Shown here in pieces: positions 20,640 to 31,004 of a DNA stretch of 64,000 bases. Numbering within the stretch: position 1 is the first letter of the stretch; every line of letters starts with the position of its first letter. Made by a program: the position numbers and the translations under genes. Source of the DNA: Dactylorhiza incarnata (Eukaryota; Streptophyta; Magnoliopsida; Asparagales; Orchidaceae); assembly GCA_033032865.1 (NCBI GenBank), contig JAWHQI010000068.1:9486001-9550000 (forward strand), written 5' to 3'. The notes beneath the pieces are model-generated. The model searched no databases, was not told where the DNA came from, and saw only the letters and a program-made list of their open reading frames with translations.

Positions 20640-20880
20640 ATGATTACATATCTCACAATAGCGGGGGCGTAGGGTTGTAGACATTAGATTACCTAACCTC
20701 TAAGTCATGTCTTGCCCTTAACCGGGGAGGGTTCTAGTGGGGCCTTGCGAGGCACTGGGGGAAGAGTGATGTGTTGAGTTTTTCTAGTGTTTGCATATGA
20801 GACTAACACCCCAACCTATGGCATGTATGCAGCTCCTCATGCCCATCCGTCACTTAGTACGGGGCTAGGGTGTAGAAATA
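20640..20880 (+). other. Conserved non-coding block of Copia-2, shared with Copia-4
   Basis: It contains TAACCTCTAAGTCATGTC, GGGTTCTAGTGGGGCCTT, AGGCACTGGGGG, and CTCATGCCCATCCGTCACTT followed by AGTACGGGGCTAGGG. The same strings occur on the minus strand at 63270-63490. Small hairpins GCCT-tgcg-AGGC and GCATG...CATGC are possible. It is not coding. Confidence 0.6.
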
Positions 20881-21394
20881 TTGTTTGGGTTGATTGGTTA
20901 TTTGGAAATCATTACCTTTTTATGCTTAAAACTCTTATATAAAGGGCAGAACTAACATGATAATATTACTTGGCAAATGTTTTATTGTTCATCTTTAAGC
21001 TAAAAACTCTGATCTATTTCAATAAAAATTATTCTAAAGCTCCTTATCATTTCCTTCACTCTCAAAGCTCGATCATGCCTTTATCTTATTATCAAAAATT
21101 TATGTGTGTTGCTTCCTTACCCTCTTTTGCTAATAACAAAAGGGGAAGAAATAACATGATAAATATAATCTCCTATCAAAATGGAAAACTAACATGATTA
21201 ATTAAGATTATATCTTACATATTAGGGGAGCATTCACTTAGGGCGAGCATGTATTTAGGGGGAGCAATTCTAAATGCTAAAGTCAATAATTATCCTTAAT
21301 CATCACTCTCACACACACACAAGTTTCATCATGCTTATATAGTAATGCTCTGATTTATCATTAATGGATTTGTTATTATCAAAAGGGGGGAGTT

Positions 21395-22567
21395 TATTGT
21401 AACATGGTCTTCCGCATCTCCTAGGTTTGAGAATATCAAATCCAATGTGTATTTGATCTTGTGTGTTTAAGTGTGCAGGAAACAAAGTCTATATGACTCA
21501 AGGATTACAAAAGAAGGTTTCCCCCAAATTTGAGCCAACAAATCCAACATGCCCACTAGAGTTGGCGGTAGCACCTAGCGCCCGGCACTGGAAATGATTA
21601 GCGCAATTCCGGAGCACATATAGAAGGAGCTAGCACCTGGCGATAGCGGATTGCGCAGGCGGTAGTGCGGAGAACAGAAGGCAAGAGAGAAATGTTTCCT
21701 CAGATTGAAGATTTCCCCACGCAGAATATGTCCTAATCCAGGATAGCTTCGGTGGTAGCGCTTGCGCAGGCGCTAGCACTGAGGCTATAAAATGGACCCC
21801 TTGGATCCGTCTTCTTCATCCTCTTGAGATCCTAAATTCCAGAGCTTCTTGCCACACCATAAAGAGGAAGGTTCAGAGAGATACTCCCACAAATCCATAA
21901 AGGCTTAAGGAGATCTGTGGAGAAGATTTCAACATGCGTCATCATCATGAAAGACCGCATCGACTACAATCATACTCTGCGGGTCTTTGTCTACTTCTCC
22001 ATGAGATCCATATAGGGAGTTTTTATATTGTTGTTGTTATTTTATTTATCCACCTCTTTTGAATCGTGTAGTAAATTCTCCTCGTGTTGGCGACTAGGTC
22101 TGGGTAGGACTTAGGGCAGAAATTCGCCTCGTGTTGGCGACTAGGTCTAGGGTGTAGGTATAGGGGGTGCTTGAGGGCATATTCGGGGGAGGGTTGGCTA
22201 GAGCGGCTTGAGGCCGTATCCGGGGAAGGATCGTCTAAAGCCAAACGGTTCGTGGTGATACGAGTCGGTATATAAAACAAAAAGAGTCGTTCATATTTCG
22301 CTTTGATTTCTAGCGTCATTGAATTCGAATTTTGTAATCAATTTTATTAATAATAATCATGTCTATCTTTGTGTACTAAAATTGATTTGATCTTCATTTC
22401 TCTAATTGTTTACTATCCTCTCCTTCATTATAAAACAATTTAGATCTTTATTCGAAATCACTATTTTTATCTCTTATCATAAGCTAGTATTTCAAAATAT
22501 AATATAAGTTTTTAAAAGCCCGATTCACCCCCCCCCCCCCCCCTCTAAGGCGCCTACCGATCCAACA
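21395..22567 (+). repeat. Copia-2 3' LTR
   Basis: Full-length 1173-bp partner of the split 5' LTR. Its start is diverged (TATTGTAACATGG against TGTTGGAACATGG); its end is TCCAACA. Differences from the 5' copy are clearly more frequent than between the LTRs of Athila-2, so Copia-2 is older. Confidence 0.85.
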
Positions 22568-24022
22568 AAAATAAATTTAAACAAAGAGTGAAGGAATAAT
22601 GAAAGGAGACAGAACAGAAAATCACAGCACAAGACAAAAGCTATAGTAGTTTCCTAAACTTTGTGTATATTCACACTTCTACCACCATTGTAGGAATACA
22701 CTAAATAGTGCCTGAGTCTTTTGATTAGGAGACTCCTAGAACCACTGAGTCTTTCGCTAAGGAGACTCTTAGAACCAACTACTAAGTCTTTTGATAAGGA
22801 GACTTTTAGAATGAATCTAGATCTTTTGATAAGTACATCTTGAACCACTGAATCCTTTGGAGATGGATTCTCAAGACTCTTTACACAAGTTGTAGAAAGT
22901 GACAGGAGGAAAAGAAGAAAGAGAAAATGTTGTAGATTCTTCTGTTGATGTTCTTCAGGATCTATTTTGAATGAACTCTTGCTTACGGTAGAGAAGAATG
23001 CAAGGGTTGTGATATTATGATTCTGATTATCTCTCTGTACTCTTGATAGCTTCCTACTATAAATATAGAAGACGAAGAAGCAAAGCATTTGTATATTCCT
23101 GTACAGAGATGTTGTTCTTTGTTTTCTTTCTAAGAGAGAGAGAGAGAGCTTCAGCAAGCAGAAGACTAAATTATTCAATTGTTATTGTTCTCTTCATTCA
23201 TCTGTATCTTTATTCTTTGTCGAATAGTATTTGAATTTGTTTCCTCTTCTGTTATGTCCTTAGAAGGAATATCCATTGGACAATAAGTATTTCTTTCTAT
23301 TTCTATCTCCTGACCCGTCAATCTAATTTGAATAACTTCCAAGAATGACTTTGTTGTCTCTCTGGAGTACTCCATTCCATTCTTGTCCATAAATGAGCCG
23401 TTAGAAATCAGACTATAGCCTTGAATACTTTCTGGAAAAGCATCAGAAATGACAGTAGAAAACATTTTATTTCTTTCTGTATTTGACGTAGCATCGAATT
23501 CATCTTACTTCTAATCGACGCACCCCAGAGTTCTTATAGAAGCAGCTTCAAAATCCTTCTTTGCTCTAACTAAACTCAGATGTCAACGTTGCTTCCAATA
23601 CTTATCGACGTATCCATCTAGTTGAAGACTTGGACTTTTAACTCCATCTTCTGCATTGAAATAAAATTGAAGTTGCATCGATTTCTGTTATTTCTTGGAC
23701 AGTTGTTGTCTTCTCCGTCGAGTACATTTTGACATTGTGTCGACTTCACTTACACATTTACTTCAGTATGAGTTACTTCTACTTGTATTCAAAGTTGCTT
23801 TGACTTTCAGTCGAAGTTGCGTCAACTTTATTCGACACAAGCTTAACTCAACTGAATTTTGTGTTTGTTTAGGACAGGTCTTGACACTCTGGTGTGAGTG
23901 TGATATTCTAGGACATCTAATTACCAAATTACCCTCACTATACAACATGGGTAATACATCCTAGATTATGATAACACTGTAAAATAATTTGTAAGATAAA
24001 TCAAAGGGTGTTTTTTCTAATA
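22568..24022 (-). repeat. Copia-1 5' LTR, outer piece
   Basis: It continues the LTR interrupted at 1110. It carries degenerate GAGTCTTTTGATAAGGAGAC repeats (22707-22830), a TATA-like TATATTTATA on the minus strand near 23055, and a GTCGAC-rich stretch (23470-23850). It ends about 24022 by alignment with Copia-3. The minus-strand ORFs at 22654-23178 and 23175-23465 are LTR translations, not genes. Confidence 0.75.
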
Positions 24023-24539
24023 ATAAGGTTGTCTCTTCACTAATTAGTGAAATATAAGACTTCCTATATTTCTTCGGAACTCCGGATCGATTGTGTCCGT
24101 CACCAGAATTTATTGCATGTAGAAATTTGGTATTCGTACAGAGATAGGCATTTTGTGTGAAGCCTACCCGTGGATGTTAGCTTGGATCGGTGATGCTTGA
24201 TTTTGACGTGCATTTAGGTTAATCCTAGAATGCGTGTTGGAGAATGACTCCATAAAATGTGTCATCTTATTATGGGACTTGAGTTTTAGGTGTCTTTCAG
24301 AGAGCCTAACGGAAGCCCCATGCTTGTGTGTGGTTGAACGCAAACATTCACCACAAATTCTTATTGGAGAGGTCATGTACCACCTTCGTTGATTGTGATA
24401 GTGAAGCCTAAGTCCACTTGTATGGATTAGGTATGTAGCTTAAAGTTTTTATACTCTGTTGTAGTTCTTTTCGGTTTATCATCTTTTAACGTCGAGCTAG
24501 TGTTTTCAATATGGCATCCGGTTTCGGTCTGACCTATTA
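24023..24539 (-). repeat. Relic of an older gypsy-type LTR, left part
   Basis: Unique in this window. It resumes at 41772 after Copia-3. Across that junction the minus strand reads TATATGTAACACCCTTC (near 41856), a typical Ty3/gypsy LTR start, then GGTCAGACCGAAACCGGATG (near 24515-24534). No gene is visible. The assignment to the same element as the RNase H fragment at 41.9-42.2 kb is inference. Confidence 0.4.
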
Positions 24540-25450
24540 TGAAAGTGCACAGTGTGCCTCTGAGTATTCTCTAGAGGGCGATGAATAGAGTTTTAAAAAT
24601 TTTATACCCTAGTTATGTACACACAATAAAACTACTAAATACAATGCAATCACCAATACCAAGCAGAATATAGTAAGCACAGAAAATATGAAACAGAAAA
24701 ACAGTAAACTGGACAGCACAGAAAATCAATGCAGAAGATAGAATTTTTATAGTGGTTCCCCAAAATGTGGGTAGTCCACTCTTCTAACTCCCCGGTAGGA
24801 TTGCACTAACATCCCTGAGTCTTTTGATAAGGAGACTCTCAGAACCACCGAGTCTTTTGATAAGGAGACTCTTAGAACCACAGTGTCATTTGATAAGGAG
24901 ACTCTTAAAACCACTGAGTCTTTTGATAAGGAGACTCTTAGAACCACTGAATAATTTGGAAGAGGGATTCTTAAAACTCTTTTACAGTTGGAGATGGAGA
25001 ACATTAGAAGAAATAGAAGAAGAAGAAGAGAATAGGATTCTTCAGTTGAATCCTTCAGCAGCTATCTCAATGGTTATTGTTACTTCTATATATTTCAGGA
25101 TCTGAATATGATGATCCCTTGCTTAAGATAGTGATGATTGCAAATGATATAAGCTTTGATCCTGATCTTCTCTGCACTTTTGTTGACTTGCTGTTATATG
25201 ATGTAGAAGATGAAGCAGTAGTCTTGTTGTGATCTTTTCCTGTGCAGAGCAGTTGTTCTTTAGTTCTGTCTTAGGGTTGGAGGAGGAATAAGAAGAAGCA
25301 CTAGTCGACAGAATAATGAATCAGTTGCATATTCTTTCATCCTCAGCATACTTATTCTCTATGATTGGAGTTTGAATTTCTTTCTTCTTCTGGACTGTCC
25401 TTAGAAGGAATGTCCATTGGACAATAAAGGTTTACTTCTATTTTTGTTCC
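24540..25450 (-). repeat. Copia-3 3' LTR, piece 1
   Basis: Aligns with 40154-41060 of the 5' LTR, including the four 33-bp hairpin repeats at 24817-24950. It stops at 25450 where Athila-3 begins. Compared with the 5' LTR, about 32 bp (equivalent of 41061-41092) are missing at the junction. Confidence 0.85.
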
Positions 25451-26674
25451 CTCCCGCGCCACTTCCCGTTGAAAGCTTCCCGTCAGGCGCTGTTTAAAGA
25501 TTACACGCCCTAGGTCACGGGCATGGCCTAGGGCATGATGCACATGTAATGCCAGCATTGAAGCCAGAAGGCGTCTATCCCGCACCAGCTTTGATCATGC
25601 CAAGTACACGCCCTTGGTCACGGGTGTGACCGAGGGTGTGTAACCTCATTTTGCACTCTATTTAAAGCCAGCTCCACCAGAACTGAGGGGATGAATTTTG
25701 GAGGCTCAAGACTTTTTTTCTTACTTTGTTTTCATGTTTTAAGCATTTCTTGTATTTCTCTTTCTAGTGCAGTTGTAAGTTTAAATTCATGTACTTTTCT
25801 TTTGTAATTGTATCTTTCATTTCAATAGTTTGCAATTTAAATTCATTAGTTTATAATTCCTTTTGAAAAACTTAATAAAAATTAATTATTATTCTTCTTA
25901 ATCTCTTCTTCATTTCATCATGAATTCTTTCATTTTCGTCGATTCCTCCATCTCCATGAGTAACTAAATTTCTATTTGTACCCGGTCGAGATGATCCAAG
26001 GAATAATAAACCTCATGAAATAAATTTAGATTCCCTTTTTTCTCTTCTTAGAATACTTAAGATTTATCCTTGATTTTAACAATATGAGATCATATTATCG
26101 ATATATGATTCTCGTTCTTGTTTTAGTTCTTTAGTTAGCCAAACTAGCTCATAAGGCGAATCGATCATTCAAGGATAAAGAGAGTTGCATGCAACCCTCG
26201 AGAGAGGATGGCACAAATCTCCCAGATTGGAGTCAAATGCAATAGAGGGGTTCACCTCGGTAAAGCGAGTTTTAGGGGTTTTGATTCTAGAGCTAAAGAT
26301 TGATTGATCAATCTAAACTCAGCTGGGCTTATCCTCGACCCAAGGTGCACTTAGAATTTGGGAACCTCCACGGTCTAAGCATTTCTTTGAAAGAGAATTA
26401 GAGTCTTATTTTATTTTGGTTATTTTTGTTCTAAGTTGATTCAAGACCAAGTGTTAATCGTCCTTATTAATGTTTTAATCGCTATTCTAATTCTCCGTAT
26501 TTTCTTTAGAAACAAAACAACTCCAAGCTTTGTTTATAAAATAATAGAGATTTTCTTGAAGTAATAGTACTCTACCACCCCGAGTCTAATACGACCTTGG
26601 TTTTTCATAAACATATACAACCTTCAGTATTGTACACTTGCCTTTGTCATTTGCGGATATAGTTTTGCGCATCA
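25451..26674 (+). repeat. Athila-3 5' LTR, 5'-truncated
   Basis: Aligns with 34290-35493 of the 3' LTR and ends GCGCATCA at 26674. Palindromic ACACGCCC...GGTCACGGG words lie at 25502-25642, with TATTTAAA at 25659-25666. The minus-strand ORF at 25352-25585 is a shadow. Confidence 0.85.
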
Positions 26675-26680
26675 AGTTTT

Positions 26681-26698
26681 TGGCGCCGTTGACGGGGA
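26681..26698 (+). other. Athila-3 primer binding site (tRNA-Asp)
   Basis: TGGCGCCGTTGACGGGGA, one change from the canonical tRNA-Asp complement, 6 nt after the LTR. Confidence 0.8.
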
Positions 26699-26805
26699 AC
26701 ATGAGTTGATATTTCGAAAAAAGAAATATCTATTAATTTTATCGTTCTCTTTCTTCTCACCTTTCTCTTAAAAATTTTAAAAATCTTAAAAGGCGAAATT
26801 TAAAT

Positions 26806-26895
26806 TCCCGGAAAGGGAGATTTGGGATTGTCATCCCATCGCATCTCCTAGTACCGTGCGAACCATTCACAGGGTTGACCTCGGGAAGTCCGGGA
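26806..26895 (+). other. Structured motif M1, copy in the Athila-3 leader
   Basis: Closing stem TCCCGGA with TCCGGGA (7 of 7 pairs); stem GGAGAT with ATCTCC enclosing hairpin TGGGAT-tgtc-ATCCCA; hairpin AACC...GGTT around TTCACA. It lies about 110 nt downstream of the primer site, the same place as in Athila-4. The position would suit a packaging, dimerisation or translation signal; the function is unknown. Confidence 0.6.
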
Positions 26896-26912
26896 CTAAT
26901 TTAACCCGCTCT

Positions 26913-26916
<4 letters not shown>

Positions 26917-26971
<55 letters not shown>
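26917..26971. repeat. (AT)n microsatellite
   Basis: About 27 uninterrupted AT units in the Athila-3 leader, just after motif M1. The AT-rich stretch continues to about 27090 without coding capacity. Confidence 0.95.
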
Positions 26972-26976
<5 letters not shown>

Positions 26977-27138
26977 ACTTTTAATATTATAATAATTTTA
27001 ATATTATAATAATAAAAAAAGATTTTCGCCTTTTTATTATAATAATTTTCATTTTATATAAAAAAATTATAATAATTTTAATTTTTTTTCTTCGCCTTTT
27101 TATTCTTTTCGCCTTTTTTTCTCTTTTTCTTTTCTTTT

Positions 27139-28779
27139 AGTTTGACCCGAGGAAACTCTTCAATTAATCTTGAATTGTGTTTTGATCTGGAAATCAAGCA
27201 CACCTTGCGGCAATGTCTCTGATTTAGTGATCCATCAATAATTCGTGAAGAGTCAATCGGAGAACCTAACGAGGGTATAATATAAGATCCCCACCATAAC
27301 GAGGCCCCGTTACGCACCATGTCCTATTATGCGAGGTCAAATTGGGAGGGAACACAATCTAGTATTATTCGCCCGGCGGAGGTGAATAATAATTTTGAAA
27401 TTAAAATGAGTATCATTCAAATGGTACATCAAACCGTCATATTTGATGGCTTACCAGATGAAGATCCTAAGTTACATTTCTTAATTTTTTGGAAATTTGC
27501 GACGCTTTCAAAAAAAATGGCGTCACTGATGACGCCATTCATTTTCATTTATTTTCTTTCTCTTTGTGGACTAAGGCCAAGCAATGGATGAGGTCTCTTC
27601 CTATAGGTTCCATCACTACATGGGCCGAGATGACCGAGAAAATTTTAACGAAATATTTTCCTCTGGCGAAGTCCGCTAAATTACGTACGGTAATTCTCTC
27701 ATTTATGCAAATAGACTCAGAGTCTCTCTACGACACATGGGAGCGCTTCAAGTAACTCTTGTGGAGATGTCCTCATCATGCCCTTCATGTGTGGCAACAA
27801 CTTCAAACATTCTACAATGGTTTGAATCTCCAAACGAGGCAGATGATTGATGCGGCCGTGGGGGACCCTTAATAACAAAACCCCTGAGGCAACTTAAGAG
27901 ATTTTCGAGGAGATGGCCATGAATGCTTATCCATGGAATGCACCACAGTCTCCCCCTAACAAGCCGATCAGACACTTTGAAGTCGAGGTCACCCCGAATT
28001 TAGCACTTCAAGTAGAAATGCTCACAAAGCAAGTGACGGAGATGTCTGCTTCCTCTGCAACTTATTGGGCTAATAATAATAATAATTTTAATAATAATAA
28101 AAATTTTATTCAAGAGCATGTAGATTATATGGGGAACTCATATCGTCCTCCTTATAACCCGAATAATAATCTTCCGTTTAATAATAGTTATAATACGGAT
28201 TTAAGGAACCACCCAAATTTTTCATGGAGCAACCCCAATAATGCTCAGCGTCCACCACAAGTGAATCTTCCCGAATTCGCTCCACCACCACCACACAAGC
28301 TCCCTTCATTTGAAGAGGCCTTCACTAAATACGTTGCCTCTAATGATTCCAATATCTGGAACCTTAACGGATCTATTAGAAGCTTAGAAAATCAGATTGG
28401 ACAGCTCGCCAAGATGTTCTCCGAACGCCAGCAAGGATCTCTACCAGGCAATACTGAGCCCAATCCACGGGAGAGTGCCAATATTATAAACCTCCATAGC
28501 AGAAAGGAGGTAACTTCCCCAATTTTGTTCGAGCCCGAGGTAAACGTTTCATCCTCTCTTCCACAAGTTAATTCTACTTTAGCTCCATGCTTTAGTAAAA
28601 ATCCTTCTCTCCCTTATCCTTCAAAATTTAATGATAAGCGCAATGAGAAGCAATACAAAAGATTTATTGAAATTTTAAAACAAATCCAAATAAATGTGTC
28701 TTTCTGTAAAGCGGTCACCCAAATGCCCAAATACGCCAAATATCTAAAGGATTTACTTTCAAATAAAAAAAACTTGTAA
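27139..28779 (+). pseudogene. Athila-3 gag
   Basis: Athila-type Gag with the Retrotrans_gag domain (PF03732): DDAIHFHLFSFSLWTKAKQW, GSITTWAEMTEKILTKYFP and YDTWERFK at 27.52-27.76 kb, then QTRQMIDA and EEMAMNAYPW. The Asn-rich linker, SFEEAFTKYVASNDSNI and LENQIGQLAKMFSERQQGSL complete the C-terminal part (27913-28779). The start corresponds to ATGACCCGAGG of Athila-4 at 56871 but reads TTGACCCGAGG here, so the start codon is lost. Frames change near 27490 and 27860, with several stops. Gag would assemble particles for the element. No CCHC knuckle, as usual for Athila. Confidence 0.85.
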
Positions 28780-28784
28780 ATTTT

Positions 28785-29594
28785 TTGCGTGTATATCTAA
28801 ACGCAGAATGCTCGGCAGTTTTGTTTAATAAATTACCACAAAAATTAAACGACCCAAAACGGTTCTCCATCCCGTTCTTGTTCGGTAATTTATTAATAAA
28901 ACACGCTTTGGCAGATTTGGGCGTTAGTATTAATCCGATGTCGTTTTCTTTGTTTAAAAAGCTTGGTATAGGCAATCCAAGCCCAATAAAAATTAGCATC
29001 CAACTAGCAGATCGATTGATAAAATACCTGATCGGGGTTATTGAGGATGTGCTTATTAAGGTTGACAAATTTATCTTCCTGGTAGATTTTGTCATCCTAG
29101 ACATTAAGGAAGACGCCGAAGTACCTATTATACTTAGATGTCATTTTCTCGCCACCTCTCGGGAAGTTATTGATGTTAGTAACAGAAAACTACTCCTACG
29201 AGTTGGGGATGAAGAAGTTATTTTTAGTATAAACAACTCTATGAAAAAATCTTTTTCTAACGACGATTCCTGTTTTACATTAGAAACAAAATTTGAAGGG
29301 GAATCGTCGCCTTTGTCCGAATTAATCTCACCAATTTTTGAAGATCCAGAATTTGTTACTGAGGAAATAGCTCGGTCTTTAAAATTCAAACAGATAAATT
29401 TTATTAATGACAAATTTAAAACATCTTATGACGAACTACCGAGCCTTGAATTAAAGCAACTCTCGGATCATTTAAAATATATATTTTTGGAAAAAGTTTC
29501 AAAATTTCCCGATATCATATCCTCCGCGCTTAATGATTCGAAAATTTCCGATTTAATTAAAACTTTAAATAATCACCTCCATGCAATTGCATGA
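28785..29594 (+). pseudogene. Athila-3 aspartic protease region
   Basis: Open for 269 codons. The protease core reads ALADLGVSINPMSFSLFKKL (active-site Asp at residue 44, about 28914), in the DLGAS-type form of Athila elements. A flap and second half follow, with LRCHFLATSREVIDVSNRK and LLRVGDEEVIFSI. The rest is the linker before RT (LKQLSDHLKYIFL). In an intact element it would be part of a Gag-Pol polyprotein; here the upstream and downstream frames are broken. The minus-strand ORF at 28715-29104 is a shadow. Confidence 0.8.
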
Positions 29595-30996
29595 CAAATT
29601 TCAGATATCAAGGGAATAAATCCCTCATTTTGTACGCATAAAATAAATTTAGAAAATAATTCTCGCGACACTATTCAGCCTCAACGGCGCCTTAATCCCA
29701 ATTTGAAGGACATTGCAAGGCCGAAATTATTAAATTATTAGACGTGGGGATTATTTACCCAATTTCTGATAGCACATGGGTTAGTCCGGTGCAAGTCGTG
29801 CCTAAAAAGGGCGGAATAACGGTAGTCACTAATGAAAATAATGAGTTGATTCCAACCCGTACTGTTACTGGTTAGCGACAATGCATCGATTATATAAAAT
29901 TAAATTATGTTACCCGTAAGGATCACTTTATGTTGCCCTTCATTAACCAAATCTTAGAACGCTTATCCGGTCACTCACACTATTATTTTTTGATGGTCTT
30001 TCGGGATACTTTCAAATCCCAATTGCCCCCGAAGACCAATAGAAAACTACTTTCATCTGCCCTTTCGGCACCTACGCATATCGAAGAATTTTGTTTGGTC
30101 TTTGCAATGCGCGGGCTACATTTCAAAGATGTATGTTGGCAATTTTTAATGAATTAGTAGAGGACGTCATGGAAGTTTTCATGGATGATTTTTTAGTCTT
30201 TGGCGATTCCTATACTAATTGCCTAAACAATCTTGATCGTGTTCTACAATGCTGTGAAGAGATGAATTTTGTACTCAACTGGGAGAAGTGCCACTTTATG
30301 GTCCAAGAGGGATTAGTCCTCGGACATAAAGTCTCGAGTAAGGGGATCGAGGTCGATAGGGCCAAGATCAAAGTCATAGAAAAACTTCCTCCTCCAACCA
30401 ATATTAAATCTATTAGAAGTTTTCTAGGACACGCGGGCTTCTATAGGCAGTTCATTCGTGATCTTTCAAAAATAACAAAACCACTAACGCATTTACTAGA
30501 AAAAGAATCCGCGTTTATTTTTGATGAAAATTGTTTAAAGCCGTTTAATTAAATTTAAAATGAACTTATCAATTTGCCTATTCTACTTGTGCCAGATTGG
30601 TCTCTTCCGTTCGAAGTCATGTGCAATGCAAGTGATTTTGCTTTAGGTGCGGTTTTGCGACAACAGGTGAATAAATATTTTCACCCAATTTATTATGCAA
30701 GCAAAACGATTACATCCGCCAAAGCTAATTATACAACAATGGAAAAAGAACTTTTCGCAATTGTTTTTGCATTTAATAAATTTCGTTCATATATAATGCT
30801 ATCTAAATTATTGTTTTGCACACCACTCCGCCCTCTGGTACTTGCTAGATAATGGGGACGCCAAGCCCCGACTACTGAGATAGATTCTCCTCCTGCAAGA
30901 ATTCGATTTGGAGATCCGAGACAAGAAAGGAGCAGAGAATTTGGCGGCCATCCACCTCTCATGATTGGAGAACCCAATGGCAGCAGAACTACTAGA
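29595..30996 (+). pseudogene. Athila-3 reverse transcriptase and RNase H
   Basis: RT starts in a damaged stretch (29.6-29.9 kb) and continues with DHFMLPFINQILERLSGHSH (about 29.92 kb). The frame shifts near 30000 and again near 30080, then MFGLCNARATFQRC leads to the catalytic FMDD at 30178-30189. The connection NIKSIRSFLGHAGFYRQFIR follows. A stop at 30550-30552 precedes RNase H, where FEVMCNASDFALGAVLRQ (Asp of CDAS changed to Asn) and ASKTITSAKANYTTMEKELF are clear. The frame is lost again at about 30810. It would copy RNA to DNA, but is inactive. Confidence 0.85.
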
Positions 30997-31004
30997 GGCC
31001 AAAA

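Larger units (their letters stand above)
19609..21394 (+). other. Copia-2 interior non-coding DNA before the 3' LTR
   Basis: AT-rich and without a supported gene. It contains two related hairpins (19704-19764 and 19872-19935), a conserved GC-richer block (20640-20880), and ends in a polypurine tract (ATCAAAAGGGGGGAG, 21379-21393). Much of it is recognisable in Copia-4 on the minus strand (60660-63490). Confidence 0.65.
1111..22567 (+). mobile_element. Copia-2: gag-only copia-type LTR retrotransposon carrying two nested Athila-like elements
   Basis: The element is bounded by LTRs starting TGTTGGA (1111) and ending TCCAACA (22567), with a perfect 5-bp target duplication AAAAT at 1106-1110 and 22568-22572. 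After removing the two nested insertions (2266-10728 and 14123-19608) it is about 7.5 kb: LTRs of about 1.17 kb, an iMet-type primer site, a gag-like ORF, and about 3.6 kb of AT-rich non-coding DNA before the 3' LTR. No protease, integrase, reverse transcriptase or RNase H is visible. It fits a gag-only non-autonomous element (TR-GAG type) that would need Pol from another copia element. Confidence 0.85.

Noticed and set aside
22568..24022. Solo LTR or gene with ORFs at 22654-23178
   Set aside because: The AAAAT junctions show it is the continuation of the Copia-1 LTR; the ORFs are not conserved in the Copia-3 LTR.
25352..25585. Coding ORF on the minus strand (and similar ones at 33993-34426)
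   Set aside because: They span the ACACGCCC/GGTCACGGG palindromes of the Athila-3 LTR.
26806..26895. Hammerhead ribozyme in motif M1
   Set aside because: The required CTGANGA core is missing in all five copies; GAAA alone is not enough. Other ribozyme classes were not matched by eye.
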